From contig CAYLYZ010000010.1 in NCBI GenBank assembly GCA_964387885.1, positions 1 to 64,000 on the forward strand: 64,000 nucleotides of DNA. The letters run 5' to 3'. This document shows, piece by piece, positions 44,927 through 54,491 of this stretch. The notes below the pieces were generated by a model that saw only the letters and a program-made list of their open reading frames with translations, was not told the DNA's origin and searched no databases. The position numbers were made by a program, and so were the translations under genes. Position 1 is the first letter of the stretch, and every line of letters begins with the position of its first letter. The DNA is from JABGPL01 sp964387885. GTDB taxonomy: Bacteria; Electryoneota; AABM5-125-24; Hatepunaeales; Hatepunaeaceae.

Positions 44927-47548
44927 TTAAAAAAATCCCTGAACAATTGTGCTACCAATAAAATCCCAATATGAGCTGATTGATCTCAAATAATCGAGCG
45001 CTATCAAACAACCCACAATAAACACCAGAGGAGGTCCCATCCATAGAATGACCACGGTACCAATCGGTTTTCGAACATGGTGTTTATACACCCATATTAA
45101 CCGTAATAATGACCAGAAGATGAGAAAAGTTACAAGACCATTTACGAGAATGTCCGCATTTCGAGAATATAATCTCTCTGCGATACTGCCAAGTGGCAGT
45201 AGGGCGAGCATCGGCGCTCCAGCCCAAACAACATAATCGAAACTCTGGATAAAGGTGCGCTTTCTGACAAACAGAGATGAAATTATCGACGATTGGAATG
45301 CTCCAATCCAGACCAGGACAAAGGTTATTAACCAACAAAACAGGAATGCCCTGAACGGCTGCCAGAAAAGAGTTCCAACCCATCCGATGAGTTCCGTAGA
45401 ACTGAGTATGTAGCCAAAAAACCAGTCAACTGCATAACTCTCACGATGAGCATGGAACCAACCCGCACCTACGAGTCCGAGTCCCCCTGATATTAATATT
45501 GTTAAAAGTAAAGTATGACCACTCTGGAAATATCTGAAATCGCTGATGTCTTGAAAAAATCCTCGCGGTGAGGTGAAGGTGCGCATCAGGTTGAACCTGA
45601 AGATATTGTTCTGCCTCATAGCCGCAAGAAGGACAAAAATCAATGCAATCCCGAATACTAAAAGGAGCGCAGGTTCACCACCATTATAAGTACCTCGTGA
45701 TAATGGCTCTGTGGTTCTTGATGCCCAGAACTCTTTCAACCGCTGATAAGCCGGTCTGGTCAGTCGACCGGGCGTGACCAGTCCTGTAGCATATTTCTCG
45801 TGGGCACCGTGAAACGGACCCGAAATAGACGGTATCATACCCATCCAATCCCCGAAATCACCTGTAATAATTCCAATACACCATTCGAGGTTTTCAGACT
45901 GACTAACCTTTTCGACTATGAACTTTGCCTGACCCGCTTCGGAGGTCGGATCTTCCCATCCGCCCAAGTTTCCAGGGGTAATTGTGCGCTTAATTCCACC
46001 CAGCATTGCGGGGCGATCGCCATCAATAACCTTTGGTAACTCCTGATATAGATATGGACTATATTTAGTCAGCTCAAGAATCACCATATCAAGGGGTGCT
46101 GCCCTGAATGTACTTTTAAACGGGATTGCAGCATAAACCGGTCTGTAATCAAGCCGGTGAATCAAGTCTGTTAATGTGGAGTAATATTTGCCATTAGTGG
46201 CATTCGGTGGATTTATTTCTGAACCAATACCCCAACCGGCAATGCAGGTAAATCGACGGTCACGTTTGATTATCTCCTCAAGTTGACCCGCTGCTGAATT
46301 GATAAAATTCTCATTACCAAGAATATCGTCTGGCACCTGAAAAACCGGTAATTCTGTGAATACCAGTAAACCCATGCGATCACAAATATCCAGCAAATTT
46401 GGAGTTGCTGTACCCTGAACAACCCTGATCGCATCAATACCAAGTTCCTTGATCAGTTTGATATCCATTGCGGCCAATTCGACCGGGGAGGCATTTCCAT
46501 AATTCGGGTCAGCATTGATGTACGAAATACACTTCAGATTTCTTCGCACATTATTTATTCTGAAGCCCTTTTCATCCAGATTCAGAGTTAAGGCTCCGAA
46601 AATTGCAGACGATCTGTGTAATCCATCTGGCCTTATCAATCCTGCCTGAACTGTGTAAATCTCAGGTGATTCGCTCAGCTCCCAATGGGTGATGTCCGGA
46701 TAGGGAAAACGAATAATCTTTTTGCTGATTTTTCTCTCCGGAAAAATCAAACGAGTAGTATCCGTTGATGCAACTATTTGACCGGATGGGTTCAGGAGTT
46801 GGACATAATAATGGTAATCCGGGGATTGATTGCCTTTAATCTCACTTGAACCGGGAGTTTCACGCATTTCCAATTCAATTTCAACATATTCATTTTGGTT
46901 CTGTTTTCCTCCCACCCACTTCGCACTGAGGTCGACTATATGCGCGTAAGGAGAACCCACGAGGTAAATCCCTCGTGAAATTCCTCCGTAACGTTTGCGG
47001 GAAAAAATACTTCCTCTCAAAGGAGGTGAATGAAACTTGTCAAGTCTGTTGCTTATTCGGATTGAAATATGGTTTTGCTTTGGTTCAAAGCGGAGAGTTC
47101 TTGGATTCAAATCCAGTTGAAATGAAGCATCATCACTGCGACGTGTATCAAGATTTACGCCATTAAGGGCAATATTAATCGCTTGAGATGCGCCGTCGAT
47201 TACGAGCTTCCACTTGTAATCGAAATAATCCCGGGGAAGTTGGAAATTGCGGGAAATCTCTATTACACCATCCCAACCATCCCATACAAAGGGCAGGTCT
47301 ATACTGTCTGATTTTGCTTTATCCCCGACAATTAGATGCCATTTACCGGCCAGATCTATTAATTTATCATCCGCACCAACCGACCAGTGTCCACGATCCG
47401 GGAGAATACTGGATTTGTCAGGCAGAGTTGAGGTGAGGCTTCTAATTGAGGCATAACCTACCTGCATCGATCCTGCAATTAAAAGCAGAAGCAACATCAG
47501 GGAGCCGAGGATGAATCCTCTATTCTTAACTGGTGCCAATGGCTTCAA
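44927..47548 (-). CDS. GH2-like protein fused to a polytopic membrane domain
   Basis: The product has 873 residues. The N-terminus has a membrane anchor (about 11-33). Residues 60-330 are jelly-roll and Ig-like domains as in glycoside hydrolase family 2, and 335-620 a TIM-barrel part (GFRINNVRRNLKCISYINAD, IRVVQGTATPNLLDICDRMG, AGWGIGSEINPP). The acid/base region keeps a Glu (about 444) but has Ser in place of the usual Asn before it, and no clear nucleophile Glu is seen near PAMLGGI, so it may be inactive. The C-terminus (about 645-870) has some six membrane helices like a Yip1 domain. The start is TTG. It may bind or process a cell-surface glycan at the membrane. Confidence 0.7.
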   Translation of the reverse strand: MKPLAPVKNRGFILGSLMLLLLLIAGSMQVGYASIRSLTSTLPDKSSILPDRGHWSVGADDKLIDLAGKWHLIVGDKAKSDSIDLPFVWDGWDGVIEISRNFQLPRDYFDYKWKLVIDGASQAINIALNGVNLDTRRSDDASFQLDLNPRTLRFEPKQNHISIRISNRLDKFHSPPLRGSIFSRKRYGGISRGIYLVGSPYAHIVDLSAKWVGGKQNQNEYVEIELEMRETPGSSEIKGNQSPDYHYYVQLLNPSGQIVASTDTTRLIFPERKISKKIIRFPYPDITHWELSESPEIYTVQAGLIRPDGLHRSSAIFGALTLNLDEKGFRINNVRRNLKCISYINADPNYGNASPVELAAMDIKLIKELGIDAIRVVQGTATPNLLDICDRMGLLVFTELPVFQVPDDILGNENFINSAAGQLEEIIKRDRRFTCIAGWGIGSEINPPNATNGKYYSTLTDLIHRLDYRPVYAAIPFKSTFRAAPLDMVILELTKYSPYLYQELPKVIDGDRPAMLGGIKRTITPGNLGGWEDPTSEAGQAKFIVEKVSQSENLEWCIGIITGDFGDWMGMIPSISGPFHGAHEKYATGLVTPGRLTRPAYQRLKEFWASRTTEPLSRGTYNGGEPALLLVFGIALIFVLLAAMRQNNIFRFNLMRTFTSPRGFFQDISDFRYFQSGHTLLLTILISGGLGLVGAGWFHAHRESYAVDWFFGYILSSTELIGWVGTLFWQPFRAFLFCWLITFVLVWIGAFQSSIISSLFVRKRTFIQSFDYVVWAGAPMLALLPLGSIAERLYSRNADILVNGLVTFLIFWSLLRLIWVYKHHVRKPIGTVVILWMGPPLVFIVGCLIALDYLRSISSYWDFIGSTIVQGFF

Positions 47549-47654
47549 ATACGTAAACCTGAATTGAAATCAGTGGTCTGTGGTGCATTGCACTTTTCAC
47601 CGGAGATGGCTAAAAAAATATAATCTTAAAAATTACGTCACAATATAAGGAAAA

Positions 47655-48323
47655 TCAACTTATCTCCATTAATGATTCACGTATGTCAACAATTGCCCTG
47701 ACCGGATCATCTTTGCCATAAATAGCACTTCCTGCAACCAGTAAATCAGCTCCTGCATTGACAACAATCCGGGCGGTATTGATGTCAACTCCACCATCTA
47801 CTGCGATAACCTGATGCGATCTTGCTAATTTTCGGGCTGCAGAAACCTTCGGCATCATATCCCCCATGAATTTCTGTCCGCCAAAACCCGGCTCCACGGT
47901 CATAATAAGAATTTGATCGCATAAAGAAATGAGGTTTTCAATGTCTTCAAATGGAGTTCCCGGCTTAACGGAAATTCCCGGTCTTACACCTGCATCGCGA
48001 ATTTCTTTCAGGATTGTTTCAGCCTCTGGTTCAGCTTCAAAGTGAAACGTCAGAAAATCATTTTTATCAAGACCTGCACTCAGATAATCATCGATCCGCC
48101 TCCCTGGCGATTCAATCATCAGGTGAACATCCAGTTTCATAAGATTCAATCTTTTAACAGCGGCGATTACCGGAGGGCCAAAGGTTAGATTTGGCACAAA
48201 ATGATCGTCCATCACATCACAATGGATATAATCAGCTTCACCTGCGACAATTTCCACAGCCTCAGCCAATCTTGCCATGTCGGCACTTAACAAACTGGGG
48301 GATATGTAAATCTCTTTTCCCAT
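47655..48323 (-). CDS. rpe: Ribulose-phosphate 3-epimerase
   Basis: The predicted product has 222 residues. The TIM-barrel motifs are complete: ISPSLLSADMARL, DYIHCDVMDDHFVPNLTFG, LDVHLMIESP, LIMTVEPGFGGQKF, and VDGGVDINTA with the GADLLVAGSAI phosphate site. It interconverts ribulose-5-phosphate and xylulose-5-phosphate, the partner step to the split transketolase here. ATG 48323 was preferred; a TTG at 48332 is possible. It is 18 bases after the PASTA gene. Confidence 0.96.
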   Translation of the reverse strand: MGKEIYISPSLLSADMARLAEAVEIVAGEADYIHCDVMDDHFVPNLTFGPPVIAAVKRLNLMKLDVHLMIESPGRRIDDYLSAGLDKNDFLTFHFEAEPEAETILKEIRDAGVRPGISVKPGTPFEDIENLISLCDQILIMTVEPGFGGQKFMGDMMPKVSAARKLARSHQVIAVDGGVDINTARIVVNAGADLLVAGSAIYGKDDPVRAIVDIRESLMEIS

Positions 48324-48340
48324 CTGTATCAAATCACCTT

Positions 48341-49165
48341 TTATTTTGTCGGTGAGACAGCTATTTTTACGTCAATTCTCTGCCCGGAACTCATTGCTGA
48401 GCCGCTCTTTGGGGTTTGTTCGAGAATTGTACCTACTCTGGATGATTTTTGCGGATATCTGGAAATGTGACCCAATCTGAGCTCATATTTGGCAAGTATA
48501 AGATTAATCTCAGATACTTGCCGACCGACCAGATCTGGTGCAACAATTTTATCAGGTCTTTTTCCGGTGCTGACTGTCAAATTCAGCTCACTGTTTCTGA
48601 CAATTCTCTCTCCCGGAAGCGGTCGCTGTGACATTATCACACCTTCGGGCAGTGAGTTTGAATGTTGATACCGAATTTTTTCCATCTTAACTACAATACC
48701 GGTAGAATCAGCTATCAAAGCAGCCTCTCGAGGTGACCTTCCCACAACATCCGGACAGGTTAACAATTGTTCCCTGATGCTTAATACTACTTCAACACGC
48801 CTTCCGGGCTTGACAGTTGCTCCGGCAACCGGGAATTGATCGACAACCGTGCCCGGATCATGTCGGTTATCAACTCGCATCCGATCACCGCGGACGAGTT
48901 CAATCCCCTTTTCTGCACATATTATTTCAGCACGCTCAATTGGTATTTCTCTCAGATCCGGTACCTCAATCTCAACTCCTCCTGCCACAATTAGTGGCAT
49001 TAGAATTCGGTCAATTAAAGCAATTGTCCAGAAAGCCGCAAAAATAACAACCAGCAAACCCGAAATCGCGTTTTTTACCCGGATGAATCCTTTGGTTGAA
49101 GAAATCTCTTTCCAATTCCAGTTACTTGACTTTTTTGCTCTGATTTTACCGAAACTCTCTATCAT
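48341..49165 (-). CDS. PASTA-domain membrane protein
   Basis: The product has 274 residues with one membrane helix (about 34-57). Three PASTA repeats follow in the periplasm: VEIEVPDLREIPIERAEII (66-135), CPDVVGRSPREAALIADSTG (137-205) and VAPDLVGRQVSEINLILAKY (209-270). There is no kinase domain, unlike PknB-type sensors. PASTA domains bind peptidoglycan fragments or help position penicillin-binding proteins. Its start overlaps the rsmB stop (ATGA). Confidence 0.9.
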   Translation of the reverse strand: MIESFGKIRAKKSSNWNWKEISSTKGFIRVKNAISGLLVVIFAAFWTIALIDRILMPLIVAGGVEIEVPDLREIPIERAEIICAEKGIELVRGDRMRVDNRHDPGTVVDQFPVAGATVKPGRRVEVVLSIREQLLTCPDVVGRSPREAALIADSTGIVVKMEKIRYQHSNSLPEGVIMSQRPLPGERIVRNSELNLTVSTGKRPDKIVAPDLVGRQVSEINLILAKYELRLGHISRYPQKSSRVGTILEQTPKSGSAMSSGQRIDVKIAVSPTK

Positions 49166-50535
49166 TTAAACCGCTCTAATCTGACAGCAAATACCCCATC
49201 ACCTTTAATGTCAGATCCAATATGGCTCAATACGCCACGAGTATCCAAAAACTTACCTATAAGCGGATCTTCAACACTGCCCAAACGGAAAGTTGGGTGA
49301 TCCTCGATAAATTTTTCGATGAGCTTAATGTTCTCTTCCGGTTCAATTGTGCATGTACTGTATATTATCCTTCCACCGATTCCTACACGGTACGCCGCAT
49401 ATTTCAATATTTGTTCCTGCACAGAAGCCATTCGCTTTATATCGCTTGGATCTCGTCTCCATCTTAGATCGGGACGTCGTGCTAAAACTCCGGTACCCGA
49501 GCATGGAGCATCGATGAGGATAGCGTCATATGTGACAGGATTGTTTAAAACATCATCATAGGATTCCAGGCTTATGTTCGTATATCCGACTCTCTTTACA
49601 AGATTTTTCACCGATTCGAGTCTTATAAAGTCCTTATCCGTAGCAACAATTGAACATTCCGGGCAAATCTCTGCAAGGTATCCCGTCTTACCACCCGGGG
49701 CAGAACAGAGATCGAGAATTCTCTCTCCCTTTTCCGGCTTAACCAGACGTGCAACGAGTCCTTGTGCATGATCCTGAACTGAGGCAATTCCTTCTTTCAC
49801 TGGTTTCAGCGTATCGGGATTTCTGGTTTGTTGAATTATCAGGAAGTTGGGATCAATTTCGGATATGTCCGCTCGGATTCCACTTTCGAACATTACGTCC
49901 TTAATCGCCGATGCAGAGGTTTTCTGTTGATTAATCCTGAGATTTATTCGGGGTCGTCTGTTGTTCCAGGTCAGGAAATCCTCGAGTTCTTTCATGGGCA
50001 TTTGCTTAAGCCACCTCTCGAGCATCCAGAGCGGATAGCTGTGCTTGATAGACAGTTGATATGCCTTATCCTGCGAACCCGGAGTTGCACTGATCCAGCT
50101 CTCACGTTCTCTTCCAAGTCTTCTTAAGATCGCATTAACCCATCCCGCAACACCGGGACCGTGTGCTCTTCGAGCTATGACAACAGCAGAGTCAACTATA
50201 GCAAAATCCGGGACTCGGTCGAGAAACAACATTTGGTATATTCCAGATGCAGCGCAGGCATAAGCTTTAGCATGAGGGACGTCTTTTTGCCCGCCTAATC
50301 TCCTGATCAACCATTCAATTCTCTTATGTTGACGGACAATCCCATATATCAATTCGAGGAAAAACGCCCGGTCACGCGCTTCCCAGTTCCAGCGATCAAT
50401 TGTCTTCTGAGCAGACACATCAATTCTGAAATGGTTCTCTATCCAGCGCGAATATGTCTCAACTACGGCTTCGCGAGGAGTCTGCGGAGGCCGCTCTTGT
50501 TTCTTTGTATTCTTCCTTGTTTTAGAAAAACCCAC
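49162..50535 (-). CDS. rsmB: 16S rRNA cytosine-967 C5 methyltransferase
   Basis: The product has 457 residues: a NusB-like RNA-binding domain (about 20-150) and a Nol1/Nop2/Sun methylase. SAM motif DLCSAPGGKTGYL is at 275-287. The catalytic pair is Cys345 in DAPCSGTGV and Cys395 in YSTCTIEP. The GTG start at 50535 lacks a strong ribosome site, and the frame stays open 36 codons upstream to the previous gene's stop with a lysine-rich sequence (EPKKEKKSFKRRIKP) but no ATG, GTG or TTG, so an unusual start cannot be excluded. Confidence 0.94.
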   Translation of the reverse strand: MGFSKTRKNTKKQERPPQTPREAVVETYSRWIENHFRIDVSAQKTIDRWNWEARDRAFFLELIYGIVRQHKRIEWLIRRLGGQKDVPHAKAYACAASGIYQMLFLDRVPDFAIVDSAVVIARRAHGPGVAGWVNAILRRLGRERESWISATPGSQDKAYQLSIKHSYPLWMLERWLKQMPMKELEDFLTWNNRRPRINLRINQQKTSASAIKDVMFESGIRADISEIDPNFLIIQQTRNPDTLKPVKEGIASVQDHAQGLVARLVKPEKGERILDLCSAPGGKTGYLAEICPECSIVATDKDFIRLESVKNLVKRVGYTNISLESYDDVLNNPVTYDAILIDAPCSGTGVLARRPDLRWRRDPSDIKRMASVQEQILKYAAYRVGIGGRIIYSTCTIEPEENIKLIEKFIEDHPTFRLGSVEDPLIGKFLDTRGVLSHIGSDIKGDGVFAVRLERFK

Positions 50536-50643
50536 GCTCTTCTGCTGTGCAAGTGGTTTTATCCTGCGCTTGAAGGATTTCTTTTCTTTTTTCGGTTCCT
50601 CTTGAATAGTGTCCCGCCTATTGTAATCGAAAATTTCGTTTTC

Positions 50644-51330
50644 TCAATCCTGAGCATCACGGAGGATAATGAGTCTTATTAAATGGGTCAACGCCATTGT
50701 TGCAGCGGCAACATAAGTCAGAGCTGCCGCGGATAAAACCGCACGTGCCTGGTCAACTTCACGTTCAGCCATCAAACCCGTACTTTTGAGATTTGCCAGA
50801 GCCCGTTTGGAAGCATCAAACTCGACCGGTAAAGTAACGAGTTGAAATGCTAAAACTGCTCCAAATAGACCTATTCCCAATGTCATCAACCAGCTGAATG
50901 ACGAAAAAAAGAATCCTATTAAGAACAACGGAATCGCCATTGTAGAACCGAGATTAGCTGGTGCCAGCAATGTATGCCTCAACTGCAGGAAATAGTATCC
51001 TCTGGCATGTTGGATTGCATGTCCAACTTCATGAGCTGCTATCCCAAGTGCAGCGACTGAATTTTCGTGATATATCGGTTCTGAAAGACAAACTTGACGT
51101 GTTTTAGGATTGTAATGGTCATTTAGTTCACCATCTGTTGAGACTACATCAATATCATTTAATCCAAACATATCAAGTATCTTTCTCGCAACTTGTGCAC
51201 CTGTCAGTCCTGATTCAGAGTGCACCTTGCTATATTTTCGATATGATCGCTTAACCTTTGACTGCGCCCAGAACGCCAGGATCAATGCAGGGATCAGCAA
51301 TACGAATGTGGGATCAAATATAAACGGCAT
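50644..51330 (-). CDS. Membrane zinc metallopeptidase (YugP family)
   Basis: The product has 228 residues. The metal motif AAHEVGHAIQHA (HExxH, about 93-97) sits between an N-terminal membrane helix and several C-terminal helices (MAIPLFLIGFFFSSFSWLMTLG, IGLFGAVLAFQLVTLPVEFDAS). This matches Zn_peptidase_2 (PF04298). Function in the family is poorly known. It is between fmt and rsmB in the same direction, an arrangement also seen in other bacteria. Confidence 0.92.
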   Translation of the reverse strand: MPFIFDPTFVLLIPALILAFWAQSKVKRSYRKYSKVHSESGLTGAQVARKILDMFGLNDIDVVSTDGELNDHYNPKTRQVCLSEPIYHENSVAALGIAAHEVGHAIQHARGYYFLQLRHTLLAPANLGSTMAIPLFLIGFFFSSFSWLMTLGIGLFGAVLAFQLVTLPVEFDASKRALANLKSTGLMAEREVDQARAVLSAAALTYVAAATMALTHLIRLIILRDAQD

Positions 51331-51382
51331 CTTTTTATCTCATTTTTGTTTTAGTTTAACCACTGTCTAACTAAAACTCCTT

Positions 51383-52306
51383 TCAACCCAGCCTGGTTCC
51401 AATAATATTCTGTGCACCTCTCTGAAATTCTACAGTTGTCATGCGCCGTTTGCCTTCAAGTTGCAACTCTTCGACACCAAGCATACCAGATCCTGTAGCG
51501 ATAACCATAAGCTCGTTTTCAAATCCTATGATTTCTCCGGGCTCACCTTTTGCTTCAGATGCCATGAGTGTAGATTTGAATATCTTCAATCTCTTTTTCT
51601 TTAGGTATGCAAAGGAGCATGGATTTGGGGATAATCCCCTTATCTGATTATGCAAATCTTTTGAAGAATTTGTCCAGTCAAGTTTACACATCTCAATAGT
51701 TATTTTTGGAGCTTTTGTGACCTTGCCTTCCTGTTTTGTTGGTTTAATTGAGCCCTGTTCCAAAAGGTCGATAGTTTTCACAATCAATCCCGCTCCGCTC
51801 CGGGAAAGTCGGTCGGATAGTGATCCTGCATTTTCGTCGGGTTCAATTTCAACGGGTTCCTGAATCAAGATACCACCGGCATCAACACGCTTTTCGATCA
51901 GAAATGTCGTCAAGCCCGTTGAAGAATAACCTTTCATTAATGCCCAATTGATAGGAGCTGCTCCTCGCAGATCCGGAAGTAATGATGGGTGGAGGTTCAC
52001 ACACCCGGATTTTGGAATTTCCAGAACTTCCTGCGGAAGTATTCTGAACGCCACAACTACACAAACATCAGGTTTTGCATTCGTCAGTTTTTCCAGAAAT
52101 TCCCGATCTTTAAAATCCGTTGGCTGAAGGATCGGAAGTCCCTCTTTCTCTGCCAAATCCTTAACCGGAGTGGTTTTCACCTTGAGGGAGCGCCCGGCTC
52201 GTTTATCAGGTCCGGTTACGACAAGACATACTTCGTGTCGGCTTTTTAAAAGAGCCGAGAGCGTCGGGACAGCAAATTGAGGTGTCCCCATAAAAGCGAT
52301 TCTCAA
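51383..52306 (-). CDS. fmt: Methionyl-tRNA formyltransferase
   Basis: The product has 307 residues. The folate-binding and catalytic motif NLHPSLLPDLRGAAPINWAL (Asn, His) is complete and the C-terminal OB-fold includes GLSPNPCSFAYL and GMLGVEELQLEGKRRM. It formylates initiator Met-tRNA. It uses a TTG start two bases after the yajC stop. Confidence 0.96.
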   Translation of the reverse strand: MRIAFMGTPQFAVPTLSALLKSRHEVCLVVTGPDKRAGRSLKVKTTPVKDLAEKEGLPILQPTDFKDREFLEKLTNAKPDVCVVVAFRILPQEVLEIPKSGCVNLHPSLLPDLRGAAPINWALMKGYSSTGLTTFLIEKRVDAGGILIQEPVEIEPDENAGSLSDRLSRSGAGLIVKTIDLLEQGSIKPTKQEGKVTKAPKITIEMCKLDWTNSSKDLHNQIRGLSPNPCSFAYLKKKRLKIFKSTLMASEAKGEPGEIIGFENELMVIATGSGMLGVEELQLEGKRRMTTVEFQRGAQNIIGTRLG

Positions 52307-52308
52307 TG

Positions 52309-52647
52309 CTATGCCTTAATTGGAGGAGCACCTGTTGGGATTTTACGCGCAACCGCACCGCGCTCAATTTCTACCTTGACGTTATCTGCGATCTTTATGA
52401 AAATTGTATTATCCTTCTCATTCACATGAACAATCTGCCCATGAATACCACCATTAGTGACGATTTTATCTCCTTTCTCGAGTTGACTTAGCATGTTCTG
52501 CTGTTCTTTTTGCCGTTTGGCTTGCGGACGAAGCAGAAAAAGATAAAGAATACCGAAGATTAGAATCATCGGCAAAAAGGTCAGGAATGTACTCCCACCA
52601 CCCTCGGCACCACCTGCAGGAGCCATTGCAATTATCGAATAGAACAT
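52309..52647 (-). CDS. yajC: Preprotein translocase subunit YajC
   Basis: The product has 112 residues, with one membrane helix (about 23-42, FLTFLPMILIFGILYLFLLR) and the family line RPQAKRQKEQQNMLSQLEKG followed by DKIVTNGGIHGQIVHV. It is an accessory of SecDF at the Sec channel. It is in the operon with dnaB upstream (33 bases) and fmt downstream (2 bases). Confidence 0.95.
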   Translation of the reverse strand: MFYSIIAMAPAGGAEGGGSTFLTFLPMILIFGILYLFLLRPQAKRQKEQQNMLSQLEKGDKIVTNGGIHGQIVHVNEKDNTIFIKIADNVKVEIERGAVARKIPTGAPPIKA

Positions 52648-52680
52648 TTTGTACTCTTATATTGTGTTAGTGTTTACGAA

Positions 52681-54186
52681 TTAAAACGGAGCATCATCAT
52701 CGGGATCATCCTCAACATCAACCGTTCCGGTTGAGTCAAATCCGGATGAAACTCCGCTCCCACCCATGGATACATCGGCAAATGACTTTGCAGCTTCCAT
52801 TGCAGCACGATCAGATTTGTTTTCAAATTTAGCATGCTCCGGAATGAATGTTAACTCGACTTTTCCCGTTGGACCGTTTCGCTGCTTGCGAATTAATATC
52901 TCGGCAACATTACTGATTTCAACATCATCTTCAGAATCTTTCTGGTACTGAGCTTCACGGTATATGAACATCACGACATCCGCATCCTGTTCGATCGAAC
53001 CGGAATCACGCAAGTCAGACAGTACGGGACGTTTATCTCCACCGCGCTGTTCAACTGCTCGAGACAACTGAGATAAAGCTATCACCGGAACATCCAACTC
53101 TCGAGCCAGACCCTTCAAGCCCCGGGATATTTGAGCTACTTCCTGCACACGACTTTCCGCAGGAGGCGGTTTCATCAATTGTAGATAATCGATGAATATC
53201 ATGTCAATATCGTGCTGTTGCTTTAATTGTCTGGCACGTGCACGAAGCTCCATTAATCCAAGATTCCCAGTGTCATCGATGTAGAAATTGCTTTCTGATA
53301 ATGTACTGGAAGCACGTGCTAATTTTGCCCAGTGGTGATCCTGAAGTTTTCCTGATCTTAATCTATGCAGATCAACTCGGGCTTCAGATGCAAGAATTCT
53401 CATCGCGATCGCCATTGATGACATCTCAAGCGAAAAGAATGCAACACCTTTATTATACATATCCGCTGCATTGCGAGCCAGATCAAGGCTAAAAGCTGTT
53501 TTTCCCATCGAGGGTCGGGCAGCAATAATAACAAGATCACCGGATTGAAAACCTGAAGTATAGTCGTCCAATTCATCAAATCCGGTTCCAATCCCGGTTA
53601 ACTCTCCCTCCCGTTTATGATGATCATCGAGGTACTCCATTGCCGAAGTAACAGATTCTCCAACAGAAACAGGTCTGCTCTCGCTTCTGTTTGAGTAAAT
53701 TTCAAACAAATTGGGCATGAATTGATCGAGCAGATCTATTGCACCCGGTGCTTCATAGGCCTCGACAGCCATACTGGTTGCTGTTGAGATTAACCTTCGC
53801 AAACCATACTTTTCTCTAACTGTTTTAGCGTATTGTTCTGCATGAGCTGCCGTAGCAACTTCATTGGATAATCCGGCAAGATAAGGCACACCCCCGGCAG
53901 CCTCAGCATCATCATTCGACTCGAGCTCGTCGTTGACTGTTAAAAGATCAATTCCGGCTCCCCGGCTGAAAAGGCGTGCCATTGCAGCAAATATGAGCCT
54001 GTGTCGGTTATCATAAAAACTGCTCTCGTCGACAAAATCAACTATTCTTGCAAATCCGGATGGGCTTACCAATGCAGAACACAGTACCGCTCTTTCCATT
54101 TCAAGATTGTGAGGCGGTACTCGACCTCCGAGGAGATCAACCGGTTTCTTTTTCTGTTTGCTTGCTTTTTTCTTTGACTCTGCCAT
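52681..54186 (-). CDS. dnaB: Replicative DNA helicase
   Basis: The product has 501 residues: the N-terminal DnaB helical domain begins at PPHNLEMERAVLCSAL, and the RecA-like domain has Walker A ARPSMGKTA (about 223-231), Walker B MIFIDYLQLM, and SQLSRAVEQRGGDKRPVLSD then RDSGSIEQDADVVMFI. It unwinds DNA ahead of the replisome and is loaded at stalled forks with PriA. The C-terminus is a short acidic tail (VDVEDDPDDDAPF). No intein is present. Confidence 0.97.
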   Translation of the reverse strand: MAESKKKASKQKKKPVDLLGGRVPPHNLEMERAVLCSALVSPSGFARIVDFVDESSFYDNRHRLIFAAMARLFSRGAGIDLLTVNDELESNDDAEAAGGVPYLAGLSNEVATAAHAEQYAKTVREKYGLRRLISTATSMAVEAYEAPGAIDLLDQFMPNLFEIYSNRSESRPVSVGESVTSAMEYLDDHHKREGELTGIGTGFDELDDYTSGFQSGDLVIIAARPSMGKTAFSLDLARNAADMYNKGVAFFSLEMSSMAIAMRILASEARVDLHRLRSGKLQDHHWAKLARASSTLSESNFYIDDTGNLGLMELRARARQLKQQHDIDMIFIDYLQLMKPPPAESRVQEVAQISRGLKGLARELDVPVIALSQLSRAVEQRGGDKRPVLSDLRDSGSIEQDADVVMFIYREAQYQKDSEDDVEISNVAEILIRKQRNGPTGKVELTFIPEHAKFENKSDRAAMEAAKSFADVSMGGSGVSSGFDSTGTVDVEDDPDDDAPF

Positions 54187-54350
54187 TAAAATTCCGCTGG
54201 AATTTGCATTCAGTGATTTATCACCGATTGTTCTCTTCTAACTTCAACTTAAGTTTCCGGACGGTTCTTTAGAACTCAGGACTTCAAATTTTCATCTGGC
54301 TCAACTGCGTCAACAAACTCATTTAAACAATAAGTATAGAAAAGAGAAGT

Positions 54351-54377
54351 GCCAGAAATCAAGAATGATGTTCTGGC
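54351..54377. terminator. Possible terminator hairpin in the dnaB-udg spacer
   Basis: GCCAGAA and TTCTGGC form a 7-bp stem around a 13-base loop. On the plus strand TTTTATTCTTT follows; on the minus strand, the direction of the flanking genes, ACTTCTCTTTTC follows. It is 115 bases past the stop of the uracil-DNA glycosylase gene, so it could end that transcript. The rest of the 305-base spacer shows nothing else. Confidence 0.45.
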
Positions 54378-54491
54378 TTTTATTCTTTAAATAAGTTCTG
54401 ACTTGCTCAACTTACTCAAAAGATGATTAGCTGTCAATCTGTGAAGGGGAATTTAACAACTAAGTTGCTTGAATATGAAAAAATCAATCTA

